Part shown: positions 38,857-49,837 of the stretch, in pieces
Numbering within the stretch: position 1 is the first letter of the stretch
Layout: each line of letters opens with the position of its first letter
Assembly (NCBI GenBank): GCA_963575745.1
Contig: CAUYUJ010014760.1
Span: 367,501 to 431,500, forward strand
Length of the DNA stretch: 64,000 nt
Direction: 5' to 3'
DNA from: Prorocentrum cordatum
Taxonomy: Eukaryota; Sar; Dinophyceae; Prorocentrales; Prorocentraceae
Made by a program: the position numbers and the translations under genes
Notes under the pieces: model-generated
Database searches by the model: none
What the model saw: only the letters and a program-made list of their open reading frames with translations
Told to the model about the DNA's origin: nothing

Positions 38857-39453
38857 GCGATAGCTTGCTCGGCGCGGCGCCGAGAGGTGTCGCACCCTTC
38901 ACATGCCGCGGACTCGGCGCGAGCCAGCCTGCAAACGCAGCGCGTTTCACATGTGACGGACTCGGCGCGAACCTGGGGGCGCCTTCGTGGGCGGCGGCCC
39001 CAGCAGCGTGCAGTAGCAATGGTAATTGGTGGGACAAAACATGTTGGCTCTTTCGGTTCGAGACGCAACCTCGATTTCCAACTAGCCCAACAACAGACAC
39101 ACGCGCGCTTCAAGGCCGAGCTCGGGCTGCATGTGAAGAGGCACGGAGAAGGCTCAAACGCCCTTGGCTCGCACCGCCTACCGCAGGGCAGAGTGGGAAG
39201 GAGGATCAAGCGCCACTTGCCCCGGCACCCCAGAGCGAAGGCCGCGTTGCGCGTAATCATACCTTCCAATGGCGGGCGCGCCAAGCTGCTAGTTTGACAC
39301 CGAAACTATTTGAAACGCCCGCGCGGCCATTTTCAAAACCACCATGAACCATTTTCAACTTCAGCACCGCGCGGCCCGCAAGTGGCCTAGAACCATGAGA
39401 AAACCATTTTCATCATTCTTAATATGATCCCCGACATGCCCGTGACCCTATCC

Positions 39454-40794
39454 ACCCCTTACTCCTGCTCGCGCTGCCCGGGGCGGCGCGGCGCGCCGCG
39501 TGGGCGAGAAGCACCGCCGCGGGCCGCTGGGGGCCTCGCAGAGAGGCGCCCCGCGACGCCGCCAAAGGACCTCGCCGCCCGCGGGAGGCTCCGCCTACTA
39601 ACGCGCGCCAAGCGCGCGCCAAGCGCGCGCCTCGCACGCGGCTAGCGCGCGGCTTGCGCGCGGCGAGCGCGCGGCCAGCGCGCGCCGGTGCTCGGCTAGG
39701 GGCAAGCTACGATAGTGCATTGACATGCAAGAAAATGCCAGATATAACATGCAACGATACCAAATATATGATAAGACAAGATAGGGTATGCGGCGGCGCG
39801 GTGCTAGGATCTGCCCGGCAAGCTGATGCGCGACAATGCACAACAGCTGGCATGTGGCTTTCACCTTTGCCATTTCTACTCGCCAGAACCGCGGCGCACG
39901 CGCGCTCTGCGCAGCGAATGCCATCTTTCCACTGCGGGGGCAAGGTGCACCGGAAAACCAAATCGGTGCAACCCCAATGAATTATTAACACCGAGTCAGA
40001 AGAGGCGGCAATTCCAGCGTAGGATATACAATCTGCGCACTCAGTGCATGGCGCGCGCGTTCGGCACAGCGCATGCAGTTCTACGCAAAGAAGCGATGAC
40101 GACTTGAAAACCCCAACGCGGGAAACCCAATGTGGAGGAGGCGGCCACACACATGTGGAACACATGAAACTGCCCAGGCAATGCAGCGCGCGCGATCGGC
40201 ACAACGCACGCGCGCAGGCTCGCGCGGCGGGTGCGATGTTAACTCGAGAACACAGCGCTGGAAACAAGATGCGGGATGTCATGCTCAAGTCTCAAGAACC
40301 GGTCATCTCAATGTGGAGTATATCACCAAACGGCAGCACACGCGCGCTCGCGCCCGGCATTATGCACGCAGTCATCTAAAATGGAAACGGCGAAAACTCG
40401 CACCTCGAAAACCGAATGCCGAAGACCCAGCATCAACTTCCACTATCTGATCGGAGGGCGGTCGCCCGCATGTGGAATTGCAACGCGCGCGCGGCGGCCC
40501 CCCCGCCGCTGCGCCCAGCGCCGCGGCGCGCGGCGGCGCGCGCGGAGACGCGTCGACCACGCGCGTGCAGCGTAGCAATCTCTAGTAGTGGCCCCGGGGG
40601 AGGCCCCTGCATCCCGCCGCCGCGCTCCGGGCGGCCCAGCCTGCAAGGGCCTTGCGGGCCGCTGCAGTCCCGGCGACGCACTGCGACGCTGCGCCGCGGT
40701 CTGCGCGCCCGCGAAGCGGGCCGAGGCGCGGCGCCCGCTGTCGCGGACCTGGTGAATTATGCGAAGGAACCGATGTCACCCAAACAATCTGCCC
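39454..40794. other. GC-rich non-coding, GCGCGC repeats
   Basis: 39600-39690 is a run of short GCGCGC palindromes (AAGCGCGCGCC, TAGCGCGCGGC units). 40030-40480 contains loose repeats of GCGCGCG(T/A)TCGGCACA (40057, 40189) and AATGTGGAG (40131, 40310). No gene is recognised. Confidence 0.45.
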
Positions 40795-41330
40795 CGTCGG
40801 AAATCGCGTGGGCGATTTCCCGGAAAAGATTTTCCCCGCGGGAAATCGCCGCGGGAATATCCCGGAAAATCCAGTGGAAAATCTCCCGCGTCGGAAAATC
40901 ACCGTGGAAATCTGCCAGGCAATCCCCCGGCGCATCTCCCTTCGCCATCTCGAAAGCATAGTTGCGGACCTCTTTTTCGCAAGATTCTGCGAAAAGACCC
41001 TGGGGGGGGCCCGTGCAAATCTCCCCGACAATCGCCCCGTCGGAAATCTCCCGGGCAGCCCCCCCGTCGGAAATCTGCGGGAATCCTCCGGAAAATCTCC
41101 CGCGTCGGAAGCCCCCCCGGGAATCTCGCGGGACATCTCCCTGAAGTTCCCCCCCGTCGGAAATCATCTCCCGGAGGGTCCGCAAAATATGTCCTCGCGC
41201 GAGTGCGGCCTCCAAAACTCAGATTGGAGATCTCCGCGAAATCCCGGGGCCATTTTCTCCGGAGATATCCCCCCGCGGAAAATCTGCCCCCCGGAACCAC
41301 TCAGCGGAAATCTCGAGAGACCCCCTGGGA
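40795..41330. repeat. Degenerate minisatellite keyed on CCCCGTCGGAAATCTCCCGG
   Basis: (C)CCGTCGGAAAATC appears near 40795, 40892, 41035, 41067, 41103 and 41155 with variable spacing. Between them are GGAAAATCTCCC and CGGAAAA blocks. Related words occur at 28030-28190 and, as GAGATTTCGCCGG, at 50660-50790. Confidence 0.7.
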
Positions 41331-42321
41331 AAACCCCCCCGCTGGACGTCTCCCGGACCCCGCCAGGACAGACCGCGCCCCCCGAAGATCTCGACGGCGC
41401 GCTCCCGGGGAACGCCCCGCATGCCCCACGGAAGCCCCCCATCAATAGGAATTCGAAAAGATCTCAGCGGAAAAAGGCCGGGGCAAACCCCCCCCGGCAC
41501 CCGCCGAAAACTACGCGCTGAATCACCCCCCATCTCATTCTTCTTGACCTCCCGACCTGCGCGGAAGGTGAGGAAGGTGATGCGTGTCTTGAAATGTCTT
41601 TGGATGTCTTGGAATGTCTTGAATGTCTTTGGATGTATTTGAATGTATTTGCTTGTGTTCGTAACTCGTGTTAATTATGTGATGGTGTGTTGCTGCTCTC
41701 GGGTTAAGTTTGTCCATGTTGTTGGTGCGTGGCGATGACGATGATGGTAATGATGATGGTGCTGGTGATGGGGGTCATGATGGTGATGATGCCCTATCTA
41801 GGGGTACCCCTATTCGGGCTACCCCTATATATATATATATATATCCCTACTTCTACTCCGCCTACCCCATATCTAGGGGTAGGCGGACTAGGAGTAGGGA
41901 TATGCGGCTGCCCTGGCCATAACACCTAGCACAGGGGGGCAAGAGTAGGTGTAGGAGTACTGGTAGAAGTAGGAGGCAGCGGAGTGGTGGGGGTAGGGGT
42001 AGGAGCAGCGGTAGGAATAGAGGTAGGAGTAGGAGTTGGCGGTAAGAGTAGGGCTGGGGCAGCAGAGGTAGAAGCAGGGGTGATAAAAGCAGGGGCAGGC
42101 GTAGGGGTAGGAGTGCGCGGAGGAGGAGTTAACCAACATAACAGCACCCTGACCCCATCCACACCCCCTGGCCATGACCGCACCCTAGCCACACCCCACA
42201 GCACCCTAACGATTACCCAGCCATAGCCCTGGCACCCTAGACTTAACCACGCCCCAACGTCCAGACCCTAACCCCGCTCACCCACCTCTAACCCTTACGA
42301 CCCTGATTAAACCCCGACGCC
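41331..42321. other. Non-coding, several microsatellites
   Basis: 41575-41655: degenerate TCTTTGGATG/TCTTGAATG about 10-bp repeat. 41715-41795: GATGATGGT repeats. 41828-41846: (TA)n flanked by GGGGTACCCCTA/TAGGGGTA inverted repeats. 41940-42115: AGGAGTAGGGGTAG repeats. 42130-42310: C-rich with scattered CACCCTAA. No gene is recognised. Confidence 0.55.
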
Positions 42322-42625
42322 GTGCTCCGACTCCGCACCCCCGCCCTCGAAGGCGGCAGCGCTGTGGAGCCGCCGCTCGAGGACAGCCACCCCCGCGGCT
42401 CGCCCAGCTCGATCGCCCCGATCGCGGGCGCGGTCCGCCCGCCGGTGGCGCCGCTCAGTGACGAGGAGTCCGACGTGCCCGCGGAGTCGGAGGCGTACGA
42501 CGACGACGACGACCACGACGACGACCACGACGACGACGACGACGACGACGACCACGACGACGACGACGTCGACGACGACGACCACGACGACGATGAAGAC
42601 AACGACGACGACGGGGACGGCACTG
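42322..42625 (+). CDS. Possible first exon of the host gene (acidic, poly-Asp)
   Basis: An open frame without an ATG at this point reads a proline-rich start, then DEESDVPAESEAYDDDDD and about 50 Asp/His residues from (GAC)n. A GC or GT donor could lie at 42620 or 42626, but I could not match its phase to a good acceptor before the next exon. It may equally be a microsatellite next to the gene. Confidence 0.3.
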
Positions 42626-42783
42626 GTCATCCCGCACTTCCCCCGCGCCTCCTTCGCCCGCGCGCCCGCTCGGAGGTAGGGGGTCGGCAACCCAGGGCAC
42701 GCCTGTGCCCCTGGATGGCAGACCTTCTACCTCTGATCGGGCGGGAGAGCGAGGCGGCGACGGGGGAGGTGCGCAACGACCAG

Positions 42784-43597
42784 CGTCGTGCCCTCCGCCG
42801 AGGCGTCGAGCGAGGAGTGCGACTTCATCGTCATCAAGAAGTGGGCCTTCCGTCGGGTCGACGGCTTCCCAGCGGGCCAGGTCTGCGCGGCGCGCGACGG
42901 CGCCGCTGTGTTCATCTGGAACGATGGCGACAGGTGGATGTGCAATAACATGAAGTGCAAGGACGCGCAGAAGCCGACGCAGAGGTCCGATCGGACGCCG
43001 CCGGGGAAGACGAAGAACACCGGCGACGTGGGCAGCGGCCCCAAGGAGCCGAAGGGCAACGGCAAGGGCTCGGGCGGCGCTGGCGGCGGCGATGGCGCCA
43101 AGGGCGACGACGCCAAGACGCTGAAGGGCGCGGGCGGCGCTGGCGAGGCCGAGGGCGCCAAGGGCGGCAAGGCCAGGAAGCGCAAGAGCAAGGGCGGCCC
43201 TGGCGACGGCGAGAGCGTCGACGGCGAGAAGGGCATCGGCAATGGCTCGGACGGCGCTGCTGTCGGCGACGGCGAGAAGGGCATCGACGAGGGCTCGGAC
43301 GGAGCTGGTGACGCCGACGGCGCGGGCCGCGGCCGCGGCCGCGGCCGCCGCGGCAGGGGCAGGGGCAAGAGCAACAGCAAGCAGGAGGCCCCCGAGGAGG
43401 AGAACGACGGCGAGAAGGCCAGCGGCAAGGGCGCCAGCAGCGCTGGCGCCCGCGGCCGCGGTGGCCGCGGCCGCGGCAGCGGCAACGGCAAGCAGGTGAC
43501 CACCGCCGAGGGCGAGGGCGGCACGGGCAGCAACAAGGGCGCCCAGGGCGAGGACGAGGACGACAAGGGCAGCGGCGCGCAGCAGGACGCCGCGCAG
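42784..43597 (+). CDS. Host gene, G/K/R-rich exon
   Basis: The frame opens before 42784 and has no early ATG, so an upstream exon is needed. A compact region comes first: EECDFIVIKKWAFRRVDG, AGQVCAARDGAAVFIWN, RWMCNNMKCKDAQ, a W/C-containing segment I cannot assign. It is followed by GNGKGSGGAGGGDGAK-type low complexity and two RG blocks (GRGRGRGRRGRGRGK, GRGGRGRGSGNGK), as in RNA-binding RGG tails. The exon ends ..QDAAQ at 43597, followed by a GC donor (CAG|GCACCC). Strong third-position GC and shared style with the next two exons support one gene. Confidence 0.6.
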
Positions 43598-43717
43598 GCA
43601 CCCCTTCCTCCTCACCCTCATACCCTCCTACTCGTAATCCACCTCTCACGTCTTAAGTGTGCGCCGTCTCCTCGTCCGCCAATGTTCCCCACATGAGTGG
43701 CCCCCCTCTCCTCCGAG

Positions 43718-43816
43718 GCCGTCGGCAAGTGGAACCCGAACCCCGACCCGCGGGAGGTGGTCCAGGCCGAGATCGCGGAGGCGAAGGAGCTGTGCCAGGC
43801 GCTGGGCCGCTACAAG
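43718..43816 (+). CDS. Host gene, middle exon
   Basis: The acceptor is CCCCCCTCTCCTCCGAG|GCC, a good pyrimidine tract. The exon reads AVGKWNPNPDPREVVQA...ELCQALGRYK and ends at AAG|GTGGCC, a GT donor. Both junctions are phase 0. The preceding intron is 43598-43717 (120 bp, GC-AG) and the following one 43817-44253 (437 bp, GT-AG). Confidence 0.6.
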
Positions 43817-44205
43817 GTGGCCTCGCACGATTCGCCATTCGCCATCCTCGCCCTCTGGCATCGCACCCCACCCGGTTCACCCTTTCTCCTCGCCCCATCC
43901 ACCTCTTCCTGCTCGCCTCCATCCTTGCACCATCGCCGCGCCCTCCTCCTCGTCGCAACTCTGGCTCGCTCGCCGCGTGTCCTCTACCTTGCCACTGTGC
44001 CCCTCGCCCCGCCCGCCCTCATTCCGATCGCGCGTCGCCCTCCGCGCCCCGCTCGCGCGGCACCTCTCGCCCCACGCAGTCGCCCCACCTCAGTCAGACG
44101 GCATGGAAGGGGGCTTAGGAGTGGGACGGGCTGTGCGAGAGGGGCGCGAAATGCGACATGCGATCGGATCGATGGTGGACGAGGGCGCGCGTCGTGGCGG
44201 GGGCA

Positions 44206-44239
<34 letters not shown>

Positions 44240-44253
44240 TTCCCTCACCCCAG
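43817..44253 (+). other. Intron containing a 32-nt poly-C tract
   Basis: GT start, CAG end. Poly-C at 44208-44239 serves as, or replaces, the pyrimidine tract. Stops occur in all useful frames across it. Confidence 0.55.
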
Positions 44254-44811
44254 GTGGGCGTCTCGCCGCGCCCGAAGATCTGCGGCTGGGAGTGCTTCAT
44301 CAGGGATCGCTCTGGCCAGAAATGGACCAAGGTGTCGGACGCCAGAATGCACGTGGCCGCCTCGCTCAAGGGGGCCGCGGCTTGGGCGAACGCGAAGATG
44401 GCCGACATGGTCAAGGGAGACGAGGCCAAGGGGCTCGCCGAGCCCGAGGCGGCGGCGATGGGCGGCGCTGCCCCGCCCGCGGCGGCCGAGCCCGAGCCCG
44501 AGGTGGAGCGCGCTGCCCCGCCCGCGGAGGCCGAGCCCGAGGCCGTGGATATCGTGGAGTCCGAGGGCGACGCAGCCAAGACGGTCAGCGATGCCGAGGT
44601 CGTGGAGTCCGTGGGCGACGCAGAGATGGCGGGGGGCTCGCAAGCGCTGCAGAACGTGAACGCCATCTCCGACGGCCCCGACATGAAAGGCGACACCCTG
44701 CTGGAGGACATGCAGGTGGACAGCGGCTGGAAGGCTGAGCAGATGGAGGACGACGAGAGGGCCGAGAAGCGGATCCGCATCAGCAGCCAGGCGGCCGACG
44801 ACGCTGACTAG
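44254..44811 (+). CDS. Host gene, last exon (acidic C terminus)
   Basis: Starts VGVSPRPKICGWECFIRDRS and continues GQKWTKVSDARMHVAASLKG, a W/C-containing segment echoing the WMCNNMKC region of the first G/K-rich exon. Then A/E/P-rich acidic repeats (AEPEPEVERAAPPAEAEPEA) and a final DERAEKRIRISSQAADDAD before TAG at 44809-44811. Function unknown. Basic middle and acidic tail suggest a nuclear or RNA-associated protein, which is inference only. Confidence 0.6.
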   Translation: MGVSPRPKICGWECFIRDRSGQKWTKVSDARMHVAASLKGAAAWANAKMADMVKGDEAKGLAEPEAAAMGGAAPPAAAEPEPEVERAAPPAEAEPEAVDIVESEGDAAKTVSDAEVVESVGDAEMAGGSQALQNVNAISDGPDMKGDTLLEDMQVDSGWKAEQMEDDERAEKRIRISSQAADDAD

Positions 44812-45774
44812 GGCGAGACCGAGATCAGCAGCGACATCGGTTAGGGCCTGGCCCCGCGGCTGCGGGATCTCGCTCTGGATGAGAGCGACGGTCACGAGGA
44901 TGGTGCTGGCAACGAGGATGTATGATGACAATCATGGGGGCGATAAAAGGGCAAGGGTGGGGGCGAGGAGGGACGACAAGGATGAGGGCGATGCGGGCAA
45001 CGAGGAAGATGACATCATCAGCTTCGTTGCCCGCATCGCCCTCATCGTACTCGCTATCCCTCTTCCCTGAATTACTGCAGAGAGGAAGGGCAGTGATGGC
45101 GAGCAAGTACTGCCATAGTCATTCGTAAGGATGAGCAACCTTACAACTGCCATTGCATCCTGATCGCGGGTCCTTCAATGGTTCGGCCGCGCAATGACGT
45201 GCATCCCCGTGCACCATTGTATCATATCCTCGAAAAACCCTATGAGATCCTTGCATCATTGCACCCTCGCGTCCTCGCCGCCCGCCCTTGCAGCTGCGCC
45301 CTCCCGCCGAGCGCATTCATCGCGCGCGCAGGGCGGTGCCGCATCTTTTGTGGGAGCACCGTTTGTTGGTGCGGAGTGGACCGGCGCCGCTCCGTTTGAA
45401 GCTGCTCGTTCATACACGCTGGTATGGTCGGCGGGAGCCGCCCTGCCAACTCCTGGTTTGGGGAAACGCCGCTCGCTCGCTCTCGCCCTCGTGCGCTGCC
45501 TGCTTCAGTCGAGTCCCCATCGTGCGCCCCGTCGGTTGCCCGATTAGATTTCCTGGCTCGCAGGGGGGGGGGGTGCCTCGTCGCCGCGGGCGGGCGCGCC
45601 TCGAGATCCTGGCCCAGCGTGCCCTGGCATAGCTCAAGGAATTTGGCTTGGTCGAGGGCCCGAGGGCAGCGCCAAATCCTATGCTGGTAGCGCGGGCCCG
45701 CCTAGTTGCCCACGTTCCTCTGTAGCCTCTTGCTCCTCGCTCACATCTCCACTCCAATCTGCTCGCCCTCATCG
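44812..45774. other. Downstream of the host gene, non-coding
   Basis: 44930-45070 contains an inverted pair, ATGAGGGCGATGCGGGCAAC (44983-45002) versus GTTGCCCGCATCGCCCTCAT (45027-45046), a perfect 20-bp arm hairpin with a 24-bp loop. Otherwise nothing is recognised. Confidence 0.55.

Positions 45775-45812
<38 letters not shown>
45775..45812. repeat. Poly-C run
   Basis: About 38 consecutive C. Confidence 0.9.
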
Positions 45813-45815
<3 letters not shown>

Positions 45816-45949
45816 CCGCGCCGCCTTCCTGCTCATCCTCCGCCTCCTCCTTCCCCTTATCTTCCTCCTCCTCCTCCTCATCCCCCGCCTCCCCTCGTCA
45901 GCCCAATCCCCCTTCTTGCAGCCATCCTAATCAACATCGCCACCACCAA

Positions 45950-46160
45950 GATCGTCGTCATCCTCCTCCTCCTCCTCCTCTTCCTCATCAACATCATCAT
46001 CATCATCGGCATCATCATCACCATCATCATCATTATCACCATCATCATTATCATCATCATCCTCATCATCATCCCCATCAGCATCAACATCATCATCAAC
46101 ATCATCCCCATCACCACCATCATCATCACCATCATCATCCTCACCATCATCATCATCACT
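45950..46160. repeat. (ATC)n microsatellite
   Basis: CATCATCATCACCATCATC units for about 210 bp, with (TCC)n at its left edge. Confidence 0.95.
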
Positions 46161-46279
46161 AGCCGCCTTCGGCTGAAGGCTCCGGACCGTGGACATGCAA
46201 CTATGGACTAGCGAATCCATCGGTGGGCATGCAGCAAGCTGCATAGGCATAGGCACAGCACACCGCCTAGAGACACGCA

Positions 46280-46960
46280 CGAATATCGACAAATGTCGGC
46301 GGACACGCAGCGCCACGAACAGACACACAGCCAACTAGAAACATGCGAATACCGTGCGACGCCCTGCACGACATGCACGGACACCAGCAGCCAACTAGAG
46401 ACATGTGAAGACATCGACGTACATCGGCGGACATGCAGCGGCATGCAGAGACAAACTGCGACAACTCAAGACATGCGAAGACATCGGCAGACATCGACGG
46501 ACATGCAGCGACATGTACGGACACAGGCAGACAACTAGCGACATGCAGCGACATACAGCGACATACAGCGACATGCAGCGACATGCAGCGACATCCAGGG
46601 ACATGCGAAGACATCGACGGACATCGGCGGACATGCAGCGACATGCGCGGACAAAGGCAGACAACTAGAGACAAGCGAAAACATCGACAGACATCGGCGG
46701 ACATGTAGCGACGAGCAGCGACATGCAGGACCGCGCGCAGACAAGTAGAGACATGCGAAGACACCGGCGGACATCGGCGGACACGCAGCAGCATGCACGG
46801 ACACGTGCAGACACGTAGAGACACGCGGCGACATCAGCGGACATGCAGCGACGCGCAGTGACACGAGCAGACAACTGGGGACATGCGACGACAACGACAG
46901 ACATTGGCGGACACGCAGCGACACGCAACGACATGCACGGACACGCGCGGGCATGCAGGG
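46280..46960. repeat. GACATG-type satellite with higher-order structure
   Basis: Hexamer-like units GACATG, GACACG, GACATC separated by CAGC, CGGCG, GAA. A longer unit of roughly 130-140 bp recurs, containing GACAACTAGAGACATGCGAA, then GACATCGACGGACATCGGCGG, split here as GACATCGACGG and ACATCGGCGG, then CATGCAGCGACATG. Both strands are open in several frames as a result. No gene. Confidence 0.85.
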
Positions 46961-48007
46961 GCAAGCGGGGTGCCCAGCCCCACCGACATGATGCCCATGT
47001 GTTGCACTGACCACCATCATCATCTTCTTACCGCCCTCCTTCCTTATCCTTTTATAGCCTTCCTGCTCTGGCTCTCCTCTCCGCACCTCCGCCCCCCGAT
47101 TGCGACCGCCTTGGCGTGCGCCCGACCCACCAGCGACAATGCAATGACATGTGCAAGGGGCCGTGACCCTGGGACCACGAACGCAGCGCAACTCTCTACG
47201 TATAGCTGTGCAAGGTGTTGTTTCTTCGGTTGGCAATGTCGTTGGTTTGTTGTGCGCGTGGTTGCTTGCTGGTTTCTTACGCAGTGCCGATGCAATCCCT
47301 AGCGCACCGCGTATCGCCACCAGCGCATCCAGAAACGACGTTCCGATGAACTGCCTGGCGGAGGTACGCAGAACGCACGCTGTGAAACAACGGCGCAACG
47401 GATGTGCGGGGTTAGTTGCTTCGGTGAGCCCGGCAAAGCAGCTCGCGACGGTGGTGGCGGTGGCGGTGGTGGTTGTTGTGTGCGTGATCGCGTGCGTGTG
47501 TGAGTGGTGCACGTGCGCGGGCGCGGCGCGCGGGCGCGCGGGCGCGCGGGCGCGCGCGGGCGGGGCGGGCGGCGCGGGGCGGGCGCACTTCGCAATTTGC
47601 CCGACGCCGCGCGCCGCACACGGGGGCTGGCCAGTACCAGATGCCGCGCGCCATCTGCAGGGAGCGCGGGTCATCGTGCAAAATGCCAAGAAGCGCGCGC
47701 CACGCGCGCGGCGGGAGAAATGAACCACGGCATATCCGATGCGGCACCCGCGCATCGGGCGTGGCTCGGCAAGCTATCCGAGGTCGCGCGCCGCGCGTGG
47801 ATGGTGCGGGGGCGGGGCTGGTTGGGGGGCCCCGCAGAATTTCGGGCGCCGCGCGTCACGCACGCCAGCGCAATGGGAGGGGGAGTGCAACTTTGCGACG
47901 CGGCGCGCCGCTCACGGGTGTGAGTTTCGCATATATAGGTGGCAAACTGCCCGATGCCGCGCGCGCCCCTGAGGGGGCAGGGCGGGTGGGTGGGTGGGCG
48001 GGCGGGC

Positions 48008-48008
<1 letters not shown>
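46961..48008. other. Non-coding, GC-rich
   Basis: 47510-47590 is CGCGCGGGCGCGCGGG-type alternating sequence. Several 400-aa-class frames are compositional. No family is recognised. Confidence 0.45.
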
Positions 48009-48097
<89 letters not shown>

Positions 48098-48205
48098 TAT
48101 ATATATATATATTATTATATTTATTTTTTTGGGGGGGGGGTGGGGGCGCGCGCTGCGTGCGGATGGGGTGGTGGTGGTGGTGGTGGTGGTGGTGGTGGTG
48201 GTGGG
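48009..48205. repeat. 87-nt poly-T, (TA)n, poly-G and (TGG)n compound tract
   Basis: T at 48009-48095, TA-rich to 48130, about ten G, then (TGG)n at 48166-48203. On the minus strand this is a poly-A run, but no retroelement coding sequence lies 5' of it. Confidence 0.95.
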
Positions 48206-49382
48206 GGGGATGGGGCCTGCGCGCCGCCGCGCCGACGTCGCGCGCCGCGGCGGTGGACGCGCCGTTTCAAGCGAAGCTTCGTAAATTATCGAATAATGTC
48301 GCCAGGCCAGGGACCCGCAAGGCTTCGCGGGGCCTCGCAAGATGTCGCGCTGCTTGCGCGGGGTTCTCCTGTCATCGCTCAGTCTCGCAAGCGGCCGTGG
48401 GATCTGTAAAAATCATAGCGTTGGTTGAGCATGCGAATTGAAATTTAGGATGATTCAGTCATTTGGGTTGCCTAAGGTTCAATTGAAATCGTCGGGGTTC
48501 CGCGCGCGCGTGCGGGGCGTCAGTGGGGCGCCCCAGGGTGCGCCAGGAACGCCTGGGGCGCATCGAAATTGCACGGAGCCCCCTGCAGGGTCCACTTGGG
48601 TTGCAAAAGGGTTACGTTGCATCCCGCTGGGCGGCCAGGGGTTCCCCTGAATTGCCCCAGGGCCCTGAAGCCCCTCCGTGAATTTCTAATGCTTCCATGG
48701 GGAGGGGGGGGGGGGGGCTTCGGGCGCCGCCGCGCGCGTCGCGATGGCCGTCGGAAATGCGCGGGGAAATGCCGTTCGCACCAGAGCGGGCGGGGGAAAC
48801 GGGAGGGGGGCGCGCTGGGAAATGCGCGAAGACAGACGCCGGGCATTGGGGAAACATCTGAACGTCAAAATGCACGCAGGAGGCGCGCGGCACTCACCGC
48901 GCGAGAGATGCGGCGCATCGGGGGCGGCGCCAACTGACCGCGAGGGCGTCGGGGCGCGACTCACGACGGGCGACGCCAACGCCCACCAGAGGCGTCGAAC
49001 CCCCCCCGCCCCGCAGCTTGCAGCAACGCCGCTCGCCCCCCCCCCCCGCGCCGCCGCCCTGAGCGTTCGCGGCGCATCCAAGAATGCTTGCGCAGGGCTC
49101 CGCGCTTGCGGGGTCAGAGGCAAGAGCAGAGGCGACCGTGGAGGCGGCCGAGGGGGGACGAAATAGGAGAGGGAAGGATATAGGGCGCGAGTGGATGAAC
49201 GTCGCCAGCAGCACTCGCGCCGCCACGCCCGCGGACGGAAGTCGAGGCACGCGGCGCACGCGGCAGCGCGTTGCCGATCGGCCCCCCGAAGCCGCCCAAA
49301 AGCACCGGCCTGGACCGCGGCTCGGAGAGCTGCGGGGGGGGGGGGGGGGGGGGATAGTTTAATATGTTTGTGTTATATCTAT

Positions 49383-49386
<4 letters not shown>
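48206..49386. other. Non-coding GC-rich
   Basis: No gene is recognised. Short poly-G at 48705-48717 and 49334-49352. Confidence 0.45.
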
Positions 49387-49468
<82 letters not shown>

Positions 49469-49475
49469 TCTCTCT
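49387..49475. repeat. (TC)n microsatellite
   Basis: About 44 TC units with one CCC interruption near 49465. Confidence 0.97.
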
Positions 49476-49837
49476 ATGTATATACATGCGCCTAAAAACG
49501 CCCTGCCGCGACCCGTAACAATAAGATTTGCAAGGCCCCGAATAAACGAACTACCAGCGCCAGCTATGCTTGGTAGTGGCGTTGAGAAAACAATGATGCG
49601 GGGCCGGGCAATCAAAACAACACGAGACTTCCTACGCACATGCATGGGCGATCGTAGTCGTAACGCATTGCGCGCCATGTTCACATGTTAGCTTTTGGTC
49701 CAATTCTTGGTTATGCTCACATGACCCCACCAATTCCAATACGTTCTACACAACTCATTTTTTATATTAAAAAAAATTGTCACCCGCATCATCGGGTTGG
49801 GCGCAGATTCCTTTCGTGGGCACCGTCAATGAGCGTC
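49476..49837. other. Lower-GC non-coding stretch
   Basis: Closer to 45-50% GC than its neighbours. Nothing is recognised. Confidence 0.4.

Larger units (their letters stand above)
31871..39453. repeat. 7.6-kb inverted repeat (diverged palindrome)
   Basis: Left arm 31871-35703 and right arm 35850-39453 are reverse complements. The outer ends are GGATAGGGTCACGGGCATGT (31871) and its complement ending at 39453. In the inner 2 kb the coordinates of paired bases sum to 71545-71553. At the outer ends they sum to 71324, so the arms have accumulated about 220 bp of net length difference, mostly in C/T and G runs. A compared 270-bp inner stretch shows about 7 substitutions. Immediately outside lie CCCCTTGCT (31862-31870) and CCCCTTACT (39455-39463), a possible imperfect 9-bp target duplication. 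Confidence 0.93.

Noticed and set aside
31871-39453. Palindrome as a chimeric-read artefact
   Set aside because: The arms differ by substitutions and about 220 bp of net indels, and the ORFs differ by amino-acid changes, which a single folded molecule would not show. Read mapping would still be worthwhile.
42180-42310. Telomere-like CCCTAA repeats
   Set aside because: CACCCTAA words are scattered and irregular; there is no run of CCCTAAA.
48009-48130. Poly-A tail of a minus-strand retroposon
   Set aside because: No retroelement or gene sequence precedes it on the minus strand. A compound microsatellite explains it.
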